49,756 bases of DNA, taken from Chthoniobacteraceae bacterium (lineage in GTDB: Bacteria; Verrucomicrobiota; Verrucomicrobiia; Chthoniobacterales; Chthoniobacteraceae). Location: positions 1-49,756 of the forward strand of contig CANJPY010000029.1 of assembly GCA_947476255.1 (NCBI GenBank). Reading direction: 5' to 3'. Below are positions 1 through 10,026 of the stretch, one piece after another (the stretch's first letter is position 1; the number at the start of each line of letters is the position of its first letter). The position numbers were made by a program, and so were the translations under genes. The notes beneath the pieces were generated by a model. The model saw only the letters and a program-made list of their open reading frames with translations. It did no database searches and was not told the DNA's origin.

Positions 1-22
1 GGTTCTTCGCTGTTTTCGGTGG
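1..22 (+). repeat. Left terminal inverted repeat of the ISL3 element
   Basis: It begins GGTTCTTCGCTGTTTTCGG and pairs with 1301–1322 with three mismatches. A purine-rich stretch (GGAGG followed by AAAGAAGGGG) lies between it and the transposase ATG and can serve as ribosome binding site. Confidence 0.85.
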
Positions 23-44
23 AAAGCGGAGGTAAAGAAGGGGT

Positions 45-1307
45 ATGACACCCGAAAAGCTATTTCATGAATTGTTGGGATTGGGTCTGAATTGGAAGGT
101 GACCGAGTGCGAATTCGATCGAGAAAGTGGCGTGGTGCGGTTGCGGATTGAGGAAACCGAGCATTTATGGGAGGTAGAGCGCAGCCCGGGCGAAGGGGCG
201 AAAGTAGTCTGCTATGACCACACCGAGGAGATGGTCTGGAGACATCTCAATGTCTTTGAGCACAAGTGCGAGATTCGGTGCCGGTTGCCTCGCGCAAAGT
301 GCGCCCAGACTAAGAAGATCTACCGGGTTTGTCCTCCATGGGAGGGATTAAGCAAACACTTCACCAAGGGCTTTGAAGCAATGGTTCTCTTGCTGCTACG
401 AGAGATGCCCGTGGCAGTAGTAGCGAGGCACGTGAAGGAAACCGACACTCGGCTATGGCGGATGCTCAAACGTCACGTAGAGGCGGCGCATCCGCAGGCA
501 GACTGGAGTAACGTGATCTGCGTGGGATGCGACGAGATGAGTGTACGAAAGGGGCACAACTACATCAGCGTCTTTTGTGATTTGCTGGGCAAACGAGTGC
601 TCTTTGCCGTTAAAGGTCGTGACAAGAAAGTCTGGGAAGCCTTTGTCCAAGCCCTTGGAGCGCACAATGGTCATCCTCGCGCGGTCATGGAAGTCTCCAT
701 GGATATGAGTCCCGCCTACATAGCCGGGGTCCAAGAAAACATTGGTAGCCAGGCGGTGATGGTTTTCGACAAGTTCCATGTAATCGCCCACGTCAACGAC
801 GCGGTGAACGCAGTCCGCAGAGCCGAGATGCAACTGGGGGGATGGGAAGCGAAGAACGCGCTTAAAGGGAGCCGGTGGATCTGGCTCAAAAACCCAGAAA
901 ATCTCACGGACAAACAGAGGGCCACGCACCAAAGAATCGAGACTGTGAATCTAGCTACGGCGAAGGCATATCAAATGCGCCTTACCCTGCAGGACATCTA
1001 CAATATACCTAATTCGAGGGTGGCGAAAAGGAAGCTCCAAGCCTGGTGCCGATGGGTCCGTCGCTTTGCCAAAAAGCATTCCAGCTTGCTGTTCCTTCAG
1101 ATGGTCAAATGCGCTGGAATGATCGAGCGTCACCTTGAAGGAATCCTCGCTCACTGGAGGAACAAAACGACCAACGCGTTCCTCGAAGCCCTCAACAGCG
1201 TCTTCTCGGCCGTCAAACGAAAGGCCCGAGGGTTCCGTTCCACCGACAATCTCATCGCTATGCTCTACTTCACAGCCGCAAAACTCCGCATCCCCGCTAC
1301 CCACTGA
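45..1307 (+). CDS. ISL3-family transposase
   Basis: A 420-residue DDE transposase, about the usual length for ISL3. It would cut and rejoin the ends of the surrounding element. The catalytic core is recognisable: the first Asp lies in VGCDEMSVRKGHNY (about residue 162), the second in VSMDMSPAYI (about 223), and the Glu in NAFLEALNSVFSAVKRKARGF, which matches the family's N-x-E-G-x-N…KR-x-x-RGF signature. The N-terminal region corresponds to the zinc-finger/HTH part, but the usual first CPxCG pair is not evident; Cys residues occur only further along. The frame is intact from an ATG preceded by a purine-rich site to a stop inside the right inverted repeat, so the element may still be active. 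Confidence 0.9.
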   Translation: MTPEKLFHELLGLGLNWKVTECEFDRESGVVRLRIEETEHLWEVERSPGEGAKVVCYDHTEEMVWRHLNVFEHKCEIRCRLPRAKCAQTKKIYRVCPPWEGLSKHFTKGFEAMVLLLLREMPVAVVARHVKETDTRLWRMLKRHVEAAHPQADWSNVICVGCDEMSVRKGHNYISVFCDLLGKRVLFAVKGRDKKVWEAFVQALGAHNGHPRAVMEVSMDMSPAYIAGVQENIGSQAVMVFDKFHVIAHVNDAVNAVRRAEMQLGGWEAKNALKGSRWIWLKNPENLTDKQRATHQRIETVNLATAKAYQMRLTLQDIYNIPNSRVAKRKLQAWCRWVRRFAKKHSSLLFLQMVKCAGMIERHLEGILAHWRNKTTNAFLEALNSVFSAVKRKARGFRSTDNLIAMLYFTAAKLRIPATH

Positions 1308-1322
1308 AAGTAGCGAAGAACC
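1301..1322 (-). repeat. Right terminal inverted repeat of the ISL3 element
   Basis: Read on the minus strand it begins GGTTCTTCGCTACTTTCAG and matches the left end at 19 of 22 positions. The transposase stop codon (TGA, 1305–1307) lies inside it. Confidence 0.85.
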
Positions 1323-2020
1323 TATTAACTTCAGTTAAATTGTTCTGCATGAATCTCTTGTGAAGCAATTGCGAAAATCTCTTGATAACTAGTTTACGTT
1401 TCCTGCCCGCATTTTCTTGAAAAAAGCAACCGAATTGCGCCCGCAGCATCAGGCAAGAGGATTCTCTTGAGCACATCCACGCGATCTCAAGCCACACGTA
1501 ACCCGTGTCAACGTCCAACCTCGCTTGCGAGCTTGCAGACTCCCGAATGTTTAGTAGGCGTGCTAGGAAAACGAACTTGTGACGCAGAAGTTCACACAAT
1601 CTTAGGAAGGTAGATGAGACCAGAAGTCTCCGCCTTGGCTTGGACGGTAAATATTGACTAGAAAGCGTTTTGAGGAAGGGTGACGCAATTCATAAGTCTG
1701 CAAAGTCGCAGGCGAATGCTAACTGGCGCGCAACGTCCGGCTTGGGATCGCGGGGAATGTGCTCAAGGGGGCGGCTTGCCTGATGTGGAGGACGAAATCT
1801 GGAGGCTTTTTTACACGGTAAAGTCTGAGTGAAAGGAAAAGGTACACTCAGAGGTTTTTGTCATAGTTGTCCGGAATTCATTCAGGGAAAGTTGAATGAA
1901 TTAAATGTTGTGTCGTAACTTTTTGGAAACTAATTACATATGTGTGAACGGCAAAGGGCGACTCAGCCTTGGTTCACTCTGTTGCCTGTAATGTTGTAAT
2001 CATGTGGCCAAACGCCTAAA
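1323..2020. other. Long non-coding stretch downstream of the IS
   Basis: About 700 bases with no convincing reading frame. A minus-strand ORF at 1297–1599 overlaps the IS end, has no recognisable motif and is probably spurious. The stretch contains one terminator-like hairpin (1825–1859) and AT-rich sequence just ahead of the next gene, where a promoter could lie. No gene remnant was recognised. Confidence 0.5.
1825..1859 (+). terminator. Possible rho-independent terminator
   Basis: CTGAGTG (1825–1831) and CACTCAG (1845–1851) form a perfect 7-bp stem with a 13-base purine-rich loop, followed by AGG and five T. The loop is long and the stem only moderately GC-rich. No gene immediately upstream needs it; it could stop read-through from the IS. 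Confidence 0.3.
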
Positions 2021-4084
2021 ATGCCCTACGAGATTATGGCTATCCCATCTTTTGCGTGTTCCTTCAAAAGGCAGATTTGTTGCCTGAGGGGGGCGCTTGT
2101 TTTTATCTCGTGCTTTGGACTAACGCCGAAAATGGCTGCCGAGGAACCGTCGGACTTCAATCCCAAGCCTTTGGCCGGCGACTTTTCTCTACCAATGCCA
2201 GACGGCTTACGAATGGTGTTCCGACCGGTGTATTTAAATGTTGGAGATGGAAGGTTGGCGGAAAAAGAGTATTGGGCAGGAGACAAGAGCGGAAAGCACG
2301 AGAAGGAGGCCCCGACTCAAGTCACCGTGAACGGATCATTTGTGGATCCCAAAAGTAAAGACTGGATGTTTTACATTGGCAAATATGAGGTGACCCGAGC
2401 TCAGTTCAAAGCCTTCCCTTCTGAAGGCTCCGCTGTTCTGGAACCGGGTGATGCAAGATTTCCACAAACGGACGTTTCAGAATCTGAGGTCCTCAAATTC
2501 ATCTCGGAATACAATCTCTGGTTGAGGAAAAGCAAGGATTCAGGGCTTCCCTCGTATGATGGGGCGCTGGGCATGCTGCGATTGCCCGAGGAGATTGAAT
2601 GGGAGTTTGCAGCAAAGGGAGGGAGTGCTGTTTCCTCCGAGGTGTTCGAGAGAACGACCCCATACAGTGAGGGACTCAACCAGCATGAGTGGTTTGCAGG
2701 GTCGAAATCATCTCACCATAAGGTTAAACAAATTGGAATTCTAAGTCCTAACCCTCTTGGCATATTCGACTTATTGGGAAACGTTTCTGAATTTACCAAA
2801 ACTCCCTACCAGCTTCAGATTGGTAAAGGCAAAACTGGAGGGATCACCGTGCGAGGCGGGAATTTTCGCACCGAAGAGTCTGAAATTCGATCTTCCCACA
2901 GGGAGGAAGTGAACAAATACGGTTCGGATGGAAAAGAGACTCATCTTGATACGCTTGGGTTCCGACTGGTCATTGCGTCACAAGTAAACACTAGTCAAAA
3001 CCAGGGAGAAATGCGCTCTCTTTCCATGGCACTGACAGAGGGGGATCGGCGCGCCCGCGAATTGGCGTCGCAGATGGCTGCTGACAAGGGGCAGGACAAG
3101 GCCTCTGTTCAGCAAAAGAGCAGTGTGCCGGAAGGGCGCGAAGCGGGGCAGGTGTATGAGAACAGCCTTGCAAGCCGGTTCCGGTGGTGTCCGCCCGGGG
3201 AGTTTATCATGGGCAGTCTGAGCTCGGAGCAGGCTGCGGTGAAACCCTGGTGGAATGCTTCAGATGAAAAGCAGCATCCGGTGAAGTTAACACGCGGCTT
3301 CTGGCTCGCCGAACATGAGGTGACACAGGGGGAGTGGAAGACGGTGATGGGGCGATCCCTGCGACAGGAGGTCGTGGCGATGTTAAATGACGAACAGAAG
3401 TTTAACTTTGGAGGTGAAAAGTTCGTAACATTACGCGAATTCATTGGTGCAAGCGCTGGAGAAGCCGCCGAAAAACACATGGGAGTGGAGGGTGAGGATA
3501 TGCCCGTATATTGGGTGGGATTTGCGCAGGCCGTGGAGTATTGTCAGCGGTTGACGGAGCGGGAGCGAAGTGCAGGCCGGTTGGCGGCGGGATGGAAGTA
3601 CACCCTGCCCACCGAGGCTCAGTGGGAGTATGCCTGCCGGGCTGGGACGAGCGGCACGGTGTACAGCGGGGGGGTGCAGTTTCTTGGAAAAAATAATGCT
3701 CCTGCATTGGACAACATCGCCTGGTACGCGGGCAACAGCAGCGTCAACTACACCGGACGGGGGTGGGATGCCGGCGCTTGGACAGAACGTCAATACCGTG
3801 GAGCGACGGCTGGTCCTCGGCGAGTGGGGACAAAGGGAGGAAATCCATGGGGGCTGCAGGACATGATGGGCAATGTGTTCGAGTGGTGTGCTGATTGGTA
3901 TACGGTGGATATTACGAGAGGGACGTTGAATCCAATGGGACCTCCTTCAGGTGTCTTCCGCGTGGTGCGCGGCGGTTCGTGGCTCGGCAGCGCCGCCAGC
4001 TGTCGGGCGGCCTGCCGTTTTAAGTTCCGCCCGGGGTACCGTTTCTACTTCTCTGGTTTCCGTCCCGCCCTAGTATCTACTTAA
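2021..4084 (+). CDS. Secreted protein with two FGE/SUMF1-like domains
   Basis: A 687-residue protein. After an N-terminal hydrophobic segment that looks like a signal peptide (about residues 18–40, ending near MAA-EEP), a first formylglycine-generating-enzyme-like domain covers about 65–317 (LPEEIEWEFAAKGG, DLLGNVSEF, VRGGNFR, LGFRLV). A polar linker of about 70 residues leads to a second, more canonical domain at about 387–685 (GEFIMGS, EVTQGEWKTVMG, LPTEAQWEYACRAG, GLQDMMGNVFEWCADWY, VVRGGSW, GFRPAL). True FGE oxidises a sulfatase cysteine using two copper-binding Cys residues after the GGS motif. Here the first position is Gly and only the second (SCRAAC) is Cys, so sulfatase activation is doubtful and a binding or other modifying role is more likely. 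No sulfatase gene is nearby. ATG at 2021 or 2036 could be the start. Confidence 0.85.
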   Translation: MPYEIMAIPSFACSFKRQICCLRGALVFISCFGLTPKMAAEEPSDFNPKPLAGDFSLPMPDGLRMVFRPVYLNVGDGRLAEKEYWAGDKSGKHEKEAPTQVTVNGSFVDPKSKDWMFYIGKYEVTRAQFKAFPSEGSAVLEPGDARFPQTDVSESEVLKFISEYNLWLRKSKDSGLPSYDGALGMLRLPEEIEWEFAAKGGSAVSSEVFERTTPYSEGLNQHEWFAGSKSSHHKVKQIGILSPNPLGIFDLLGNVSEFTKTPYQLQIGKGKTGGITVRGGNFRTEESEIRSSHREEVNKYGSDGKETHLDTLGFRLVIASQVNTSQNQGEMRSLSMALTEGDRRARELASQMAADKGQDKASVQQKSSVPEGREAGQVYENSLASRFRWCPPGEFIMGSLSSEQAAVKPWWNASDEKQHPVKLTRGFWLAEHEVTQGEWKTVMGRSLRQEVVAMLNDEQKFNFGGEKFVTLREFIGASAGEAAEKHMGVEGEDMPVYWVGFAQAVEYCQRLTERERSAGRLAAGWKYTLPTEAQWEYACRAGTSGTVYSGGVQFLGKNNAPALDNIAWYAGNSSVNYTGRGWDAGAWTERQYRGATAGPRRVGTKGGNPWGLQDMMGNVFEWCADWYTVDITRGTLNPMGPPSGVFRVVRGGSWLGSAASCRAACRFKFRPGYRFYFSGFRPALVST

Positions 4085-4280
4085 AAAATTGGCGTATTTA
4101 CCAGCGATACTCCATGGATTTACCTTGATGCGAGTCCACTCAAACGGCACTGAGTCTTGATTTTGGGAATCGAAGAAAGCGCCAATTTGCGAAATGAGTA
4201 GCTTTACAGCAAGTTGCGGCAAAGCTGTTCTGATAAGGAGGTGGTGGAGGCAGGTTCGTCGCGGAGAGAGAGAGGGCCGA

Positions 4281-7200
4281 ATGCGTATTGCGAAACCGAG
4301 GCTTATGCGGCATGCAAATGGCATGCGAATTTTTCCTGGATTCCTCCGGTCCCTTTTCGGGCTGTTCTTGGTGCTCAGTCTAGGCGCCGAGTTTCGGGCA
4401 GAGGCGCTCGAAACCTATCAACTGCTCACCACCGGCAGGGAATTATCCAGAGGGGAAGCCATCGGAGTTCGGTTCACGGCTAAGATGGTGGCGAACCCAG
4501 CGGACATCGATCTTGAGCTATCACCGGTGGAATTGCAGCCCCCTGTGCCGTTCTCTTTTGAATGGTTGAGTTCCCAAACAGGGCGGGTCGTATTTACGCA
4601 GGCGCCCGCGCTTTCCACCAAGCTGCGGATTCTTCCCAAAAACGGCCTCCGGACTGCATCCGGCGAGTTAATCGTTGCACCGGATGAGGATACGCTCACA
4701 CGTGTGACCCCCGCGTACGGACTGCTCGACGCTAAGAATACAGATGTAGAGCGCGAGATTTCTGCCGATGTGAGCCTCACCGTCTCATTAAATTTCGAAC
4801 CGGTCCCAGCTTCCCTGAATGCCGGGGTATTGTTTGTGAGCGACCGCGGCGAAGCAGTGCGCGCAAAGATTGAGCCTTATCAGAGACAGTATCAATGGGA
4901 GACGCGGCTTCTGACTTGGAGTGAATCCTTTTCGCCCGCTTACCGCGGTAAAACACAGGCGTCCAACGAAGGGAAAAACAAATTCACCTTTACGCCGGTG
5001 CAAGGATTGCTTCCGCACAGGCGGTGGAGCCTTCAGTTTGGGAGAGAGGTGGTCGATGTGATCTCTCCGAACATTCTCCCGTTCCCGACCCCTTATAGAC
5101 ACACCATTGGACGGGTGGAGGAACTGGTCGTGAAGGCTGCCACCTACAAGCACGAGGTTCTCGGGCAGCAGGAGATACGTGTTGAGTTTAACAAGGCACT
5201 GTCTTCCCCTGGTGAACTCTCCAAGGTTCGTTTAGACGGCGCCCAGATCCGGTGGTCCTTCACAAAGGGGGCCTCCCTCTTGATTGGAACGATTCAGGCC
5301 AGTCCGGGCCAACTTTTAAAGCTGAGTGTACCTCCGGGATTGATCGCGGCTGACGGGACCAAATTGACCCAGTCCTTCAGCCGAGATCTCCGAGTCGAGG
5401 GATTGCCCGCCAGGCTCTATTTCGATGATTTCGTTTCCCGCCAGTTCAGCACCGGGGTGCGCAAACTCCCTCTCATGGGAGTCAATGTCGAAAGCGTAAA
5501 ACTTCGGGTACAACGTATTCCTGCTTCTCAAGCTGCATTGGCAATGAAGCGTTGGAGCGAGTACCGGATTTTTGAAGACAAGAATCAGCCTTCGAAAAAC
5601 CACAATCGATTCGAGGAAGAATTCACGGGTGTGAACCAGAAGAACCGGCGGATTGAGATCTCTTTGCCTGAGAGCGCTACGGTGTGTTCCAGAGTTGTAC
5701 CGCTTGAAACTGTTGTAGGTGCACAAGCAAAAGAAGCGCTCCTTTCTTGGGATGAGCTCATAGGTGCGAGGGAGTCTGGAATGTTTCTGGTAACCGCTGA
5801 AGCAGCTCCAAATGCTGTGACGGGCGCACGCGTGGGAGCGCAGACTTTGGTGCAGCTCACGGACATCGGTCTTGTCTCATGGATCCACCAAACCGGGGGA
5901 GGGGCCACCTGCCACGTGTACTCGCTGGGCAGCGGTAAACCCCTTGAAGGAGTGGAGTGTGTGTTTTTTGATGGAAAGTACGAACCTGTGGAGCGCGGAA
6001 TCTCCGACGCCAAGGGAATTGTCACCGCCACAACAAGTGCAGCGCGATGGATGGCGGCAAGCCTAGGGGCGGATGTCACAACACTGAGTTTGAATTATTG
6101 GAACGAAGTGGAAGCCGATAATGAGCCCGAGGGTGGAACTCTCGGCGCTAACGCGGCAGCTCCCACCCAAGCTTTTCTTTTTCTGGATCGTGATATTTAC
6201 CGACCGGGTGAAACCCTCCATGCCAAAGCGTTCTTTCGTGACATTGCACCCGGCGGATTAAAGGTCCCCGAACCGTTTGAGTTTTCTGTCAAAGTGGTTG
6301 ATGACCGCGACCGCGAAATTCTGCAGACCAAAGGGGTGTCGAGTCGTGAAGGCTCCTGGACCATGGACATTCCGTTGCCCGAGCGAGTGGGCACTTATCA
6401 TCTGTTCCTAAGCAGGAATTCGGATCCTTTTGCTGCTCCTCAAGAATGTCACTTCACTATTGCTACTTTTGAGGAGGACAAGTTTCAGTTGAATGTCCTT
6501 ACCGCGCCTGAGGTAGCCGCTGCACAGCCGTTTAATGTCCACATTAACGCGGCCTATCTCTCCGGCCAACCGCTAAGCGCAGCGAAGGGAGTATGGACTT
6601 TAAAAGGAACCCCCGGACCGTTTAGCCCACAGGGCTTTGATGGGTTCACGTTCAACTTTGACACCGATATTTTTTCTAATGACGGTGTTTTTAAAGAGGC
6701 GGCCACCGTGCATTCTTTATCCCAGCAGGGGCAGGTCACGTTTGATGCGAAAGGAGCCTCGTCCATATCGCTGGACCTCCGGAGCGGCCGAAGATTGACG
6801 TGTCCCGTGAGTCTGGAATTTGGGTTGGAGGTGACGGACGCTTCCCAGCAGACGCTTTTCAATGGGCAGAGTGTTTACCTTCACGCGTCGGACTTTTATC
6901 TGGGCGTGGCACAAATGCGCTCGTGGGTACATTCGGATCAGGATGTTCCTTGGAATGTCGTCGCCATTGGAACGGACGGAAGACCGGTGCAACCTGTTGG
7001 GCCTGTCGAACTCACGGTTGAACGCATCGCGCAAAGCAAGGTCCTGTACGATGCAGACGGCGAGACAAAGCAGGTGACCCGGTACACTTTGACGCCGGTT
7101 TCCAAGCAAACTGTCGTGGTCATGCAACCGGAACGGCTCGGAGACCGCTGGATCCTGGATCGCACGAAATCAAGCGCTCTCCTTCGCTTTAAACAGGGGC

Positions 7201-10013
7201 GTTACATAATCTCTGTGAGAACATTTGATTCAGGGCAGCGCCTTGTGGAGACCCGCACCCTTCTCAATGTGGGATCGGCGCGCACAGCCACGGAGTCTGC
7301 AGCACGCGCCACAGAGGAAGACGAGAATGAAGAATCCGTTTTTACAATCGTTCCGGACAAGGAATCGAGCCGGAGTCCTTATTGCGTGGGAGATTCGGTG
7401 CAATTGCTCATCGTCAGTGAAAAGCCCGGGAACGCTTTGCTGACGGTCCAGTCAGGAAAGGTTTTACGGACACAGTTGATCGCTTTGACGCAGAGGAATA
7501 CGCAAGTGGAAGTGCCGTTGCGGGACACGGATGTTCCTCAGGTTCGTTTAAACCTGACACGGATGCGAGGCCTTGAGCAATCGCTGCGAAAAGTGAAAAC
7601 CGCGTCCCTTGATTCAGTGGACACGACGATTCACGTGATTCCTGCGGATTCTAAACTGGGCGTAACAGTCACGGGTTTGCCGGAGGTGGCGGTGCCCCGC
7701 ACACCGTTGCATCCCGAGGTGCGCGTGACGCGCGCGGATGGCACGGCTGCAGCCGAGTCCGAAGTCACTCTTTACGCTGTGGACGAGGGCGTTTTGAGAA
7801 TGAGCGCTTACAAGACTCCCGAACCCATTAGAGGTATCTTTGAGGGCTATCTCAACCGTCTGTACCGCGTGGCGAATTACAGGGCGTTTCAAAGCGAGGC
7901 GCACGACGCAAGAGAAGGGTATTACAACAAAGGTTTTATCGTGGGTGGTGGTGGAGATGGAGACGGGGATGTCCGGGGGAATTTTCCACTCACCGTCCTG
8001 TGGATTGCCAGTGGCAAGACGGATACAAACGGGAAGTTGCGTGTAGAGTTCAAGGCCCCGGAGAATCTTTCGAAGTTCCGCGTGATGGCCGTGGTCGCCC
8101 ATGGAGCCTCCGCTTTTGGATCGGGTGACGCTTCGTTCCGGATCCAAAAGAATATCCAGATCCAGTCTGGAACACCCCAGATCGCACGGGTTGGAGATAA
8201 ACTTTGGCTCCGTGCCATTGTACAGAATGCGACTTCGTTTCCTGCGGAAATCGATGTCACGCTCAAAACAAGTGAAGGAGTTTTGGTTTCCAGTGGAACC
8301 TCCAAGAGACTCTTGGTTGCGGCAAACAGCACGGAACCGGTTGAATTTGAGGCCACGTTTTCGCAGGTTGGTAATGCGGTTCTTCAATGGCGGGTGCGCG
8401 GGACTCGCGACGAGGGCGGCGATGCGATGGAGAGTCGCATTGAAGTAGAACATGCGACTCCTGTGGTGACGGAAACGTATTTTGTAAAGCTGGAACCAGG
8501 CACAGAAAAAGACATGGGAGGCGTTTCTCCGCTTTTACTGACGGGTGAGTCGCGAGTGACTGTGCAAGTGAGTGCAATGGGGCGTGCGCAATTGCACCAG
8601 CGTGCGAGAATGTTGCTGCACTATCCCTACGGTTGCGCGGAACAAACCGTGTCCTCGACTCTTCCATGGTTGCTTGCCGGTGAGTTGCGACTGCCCGAGG
8701 TTGAACCGTCCAAGGTCGAAAAGATGCTGGCAAAAGGGGTGGCGCGTCTGGAAAGCATGCAGACAGGTTCCGGCGGAATTGCCTACTGGCCAAAGTCCAC
8801 GGAGCCCATGCCCTTTGTTTCCGCTTATGCAGGCGTGTTGGTCGCCTTGATTGAAGAGCACGAGAGAGGCTCATCTTCAAAGGTCATCAGTGCCACCTTC
8901 CGATCCCAGTTGGTGGGGTACCTCAAATCTATCGTACGGACTCCTGAAGGAGCTGAAACACAGGCAAACATGACATCTCAGTGCCTGGCTCTTTGTGCGC
9001 TTGCAGCCCTGCATGAACCTGAACTGGGCGCACAAGAAAAGATGCTCGGCTCGGCGGCGTTTCTTGCAGATGACGAGCGCACTTTTCTAGCTCTTGCGGT
9101 ACTGCTTTCGCAAACCGGTAAAAAAACGGCCAAAAATCTTCTCGAAAAATTTGGGAATCGGGAAAGCGCCGATGATTTCGGGAGTTTGGAAAGAGACAAA
9201 GCTTTGAGGGTGCTTGCGTGGACAAAACTTGGAGGCGTACCCGAGTCTGAAACGAGTCTTCTTGGGGAACTGTTGGCCGCTCAAAACAACGGTCTTGGAA
9301 GCACGCAGGCAAATGCGTGGGTGCTGCTTGTGCTGAGCAAAGTGCTTCCTCCTGAGAGTGATGCTTTCTCCTCAGGCTCTGGCAGGGTGGAGATTCAGGG
9401 TAAACAGTCATCCTTTAGTTTCGCCGGCAGTGGAAGAAGTGTGGCACAAAGCGAGATCTCAGCGGACTGGAGTGCAAAAAATACGAATCCTCAGTTTCGT
9501 ATTCACAACGATTCATCGGGTCCGATTTTTGCGTTGGTCACTATCTCGAAGAGAGAGCAGAACCTCGAAGCACACGCGCTTAGGCAAGGCTACAGCTTGA
9601 ACCGGACGTTTGAAAAACTAGATGCGCAGAACGTGGCGAGTCCAGCGGTGGGGTTGAAACCGGGTGACAGGGTCCGGGTGAAACTGGAGGTTACAGCCCA
9701 TCAAGGAGGCGCTTATTTGGCCCTGAACTGTCCTATTCCGGCGAACCTTGAACCGATCCAGGCTTTTGTCTCTCGCCAGAGCGGCAACTCCGCGAGGGCA
9801 GGACGTGATAGTTTTAGCGATTATCGCGAGATTCGTTCCAACGGGATTGTCTGTTTTCAGAACCTGCTCAGAAAGGGGACGTATGTGGTGGAAGTAGTCA
9901 CGCGTGTGCGCGCTGCAGGTGACGCCGTCGCCCCAGCCGCACGTATTGAGGAGATGTATCATCCCGAACGCTTCGGTCAGACTGCGGGGCAGAGAATGAC
10001 GGTTGGGCGCTAA
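4281..10013 (+). CDS. yfhM: Alpha-2-macroglobulin family protein (YfhM-like)
   Basis: About 1,910 residues from the ATG at 4281, which follows GAGAGAGAG; the frame is open from 4194. An export signal (MRIFPGFLRSLFGLFLVLSL…) is present. The protein is a periplasmic protease trap: a bait region is cleaved, a thioester is exposed and the attacking protease is captured. Visible parts, numbered from 4194, are macroglobulin-like beta domains, an MG2-type motif (DRDIYRPGETLHAKAFFRD, about 663), the A2M domain (TVLWIASGKTDTNGKL followed by FKAPENLSKFRVMAV, about 1264–1300) and the thioester motif YPYGCAEQT with CAEQ at codon 1481 (8634–8645), followed by the helical thioester domain. The Enterobacteria protein is a lipoprotein; no lipobox Cys is seen here, so this one is probably soluble or held by an uncleaved signal. 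It lies directly upstream of pbpC, the classic pairing. Confidence 0.92.
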   Translation: MRIAKPRLMRHANGMRIFPGFLRSLFGLFLVLSLGAEFRAEALETYQLLTTGRELSRGEAIGVRFTAKMVANPADIDLELSPVELQPPVPFSFEWLSSQTGRVVFTQAPALSTKLRILPKNGLRTASGELIVAPDEDTLTRVTPAYGLLDAKNTDVEREISADVSLTVSLNFEPVPASLNAGVLFVSDRGEAVRAKIEPYQRQYQWETRLLTWSESFSPAYRGKTQASNEGKNKFTFTPVQGLLPHRRWSLQFGREVVDVISPNILPFPTPYRHTIGRVEELVVKAATYKHEVLGQQEIRVEFNKALSSPGELSKVRLDGAQIRWSFTKGASLLIGTIQASPGQLLKLSVPPGLIAADGTKLTQSFSRDLRVEGLPARLYFDDFVSRQFSTGVRKLPLMGVNVESVKLRVQRIPASQAALAMKRWSEYRIFEDKNQPSKNHNRFEEEFTGVNQKNRRIEISLPESATVCSRVVPLETVVGAQAKEALLSWDELIGARESGMFLVTAEAAPNAVTGARVGAQTLVQLTDIGLVSWIHQTGGGATCHVYSLGSGKPLEGVECVFFDGKYEPVERGISDAKGIVTATTSAARWMAASLGADVTTLSLNYWNEVEADNEPEGGTLGANAAAPTQAFLFLDRDIYRPGETLHAKAFFRDIAPGGLKVPEPFEFSVKVVDDRDREILQTKGVSSREGSWTMDIPLPERVGTYHLFLSRNSDPFAAPQECHFTIATFEEDKFQLNVLTAPEVAAAQPFNVHINAAYLSGQPLSAAKGVWTLKGTPGPFSPQGFDGFTFNFDTDIFSNDGVFKEAATVHSLSQQGQVTFDAKGASSISLDLRSGRRLTCPVSLEFGLEVTDASQQTLFNGQSVYLHASDFYLGVAQMRSWVHSDQDVPWNVVAIGTDGRPVQPVGPVELTVERIAQSKVLYDADGETKQVTRYTLTPVSKQTVVVMQPERLGDRWILDRTKSSALLRFKQGRYIISVRTFDSGQRLVETRTLLNVGSARTATESAARATEEDENEESVFTIVPDKESSRSPYCVGDSVQLLIVSEKPGNALLTVQSGKVLRTQLIALTQRNTQVEVPLRDTDVPQVRLNLTRMRGLEQSLRKVKTASLDSVDTTIHVIPADSKLGVTVTGLPEVAVPRTPLHPEVRVTRADGTAAAESEVTLYAVDEGVLRMSAYKTPEPIRGIFEGYLNRLYRVANYRAFQSEAHDAREGYYNKGFIVGGGGDGDGDVRGNFPLTVLWIASGKTDTNGKLRVEFKAPENLSKFRVMAVVAHGASAFGSGDASFRIQKNIQIQSGTPQIARVGDKLWLRAIVQNATSFPAEIDVTLKTSEGVLVSSGTSKRLLVAANSTEPVEFEATFSQVGNAVLQWRVRGTRDEGGDAMESRIEVEHATPVVTETYFVKLEPGTEKDMGGVSPLLLTGESRVTVQVSAMGRAQLHQRARMLLHYPYGCAEQTVSSTLPWLLAGELRLPEVEPSKVEKMLAKGVARLESMQTGSGGIAYWPKSTEPMPFVSAYAGVLVALIEEHERGSSSKVISATFRSQLVGYLKSIVRTPEGAETQANMTSQCLALCALAALHEPELGAQEKMLGSAAFLADDERTFLALAVLLSQTGKKTAKNLLEKFGNRESADDFGSLERDKALRVLAWTKLGGVPESETSLLGELLAAQNNGLGSTQANAWVLLVLSKVLPPESDAFSSGSGRVEIQGKQSSFSFAGSGRSVAQSEISADWSAKNTNPQFRIHNDSSGPIFALVTISKREQNLEAHALRQGYSLNRTFEKLDAQNVASPAVGLKPGDRVRVKLEVTAHQGGAYLALNCPIPANLEPIQAFVSRQSGNSARAGRDSFSDYREIRSNGIVCFQNLLRKGTYVVEVVTRVRAAGDAVAPAARIEEMYHPERFGQTAGQRMTVGR

Positions 10014-10026
10014 GGTACCGAATGCG

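Larger units (their letters stand above)
1..1322 (+). mobile_element. Complete ISL3-family insertion sequence
   Basis: The element is bounded by imperfect terminal inverted repeats of 22 bp. The left end (1–22) and the reverse complement of 1301–1322 agree at 19 of 22 positions, both starting GGTTCTTCGCT. It encloses one transposase gene that fills almost the whole element. The right repeat begins inside the last codons of the transposase. ISL3 elements usually generate an 8-bp target duplication; the right flank reads TATTAACT, but the left flank lies outside the window. The window starts exactly at the outer edge of the element. Confidence 0.88.
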
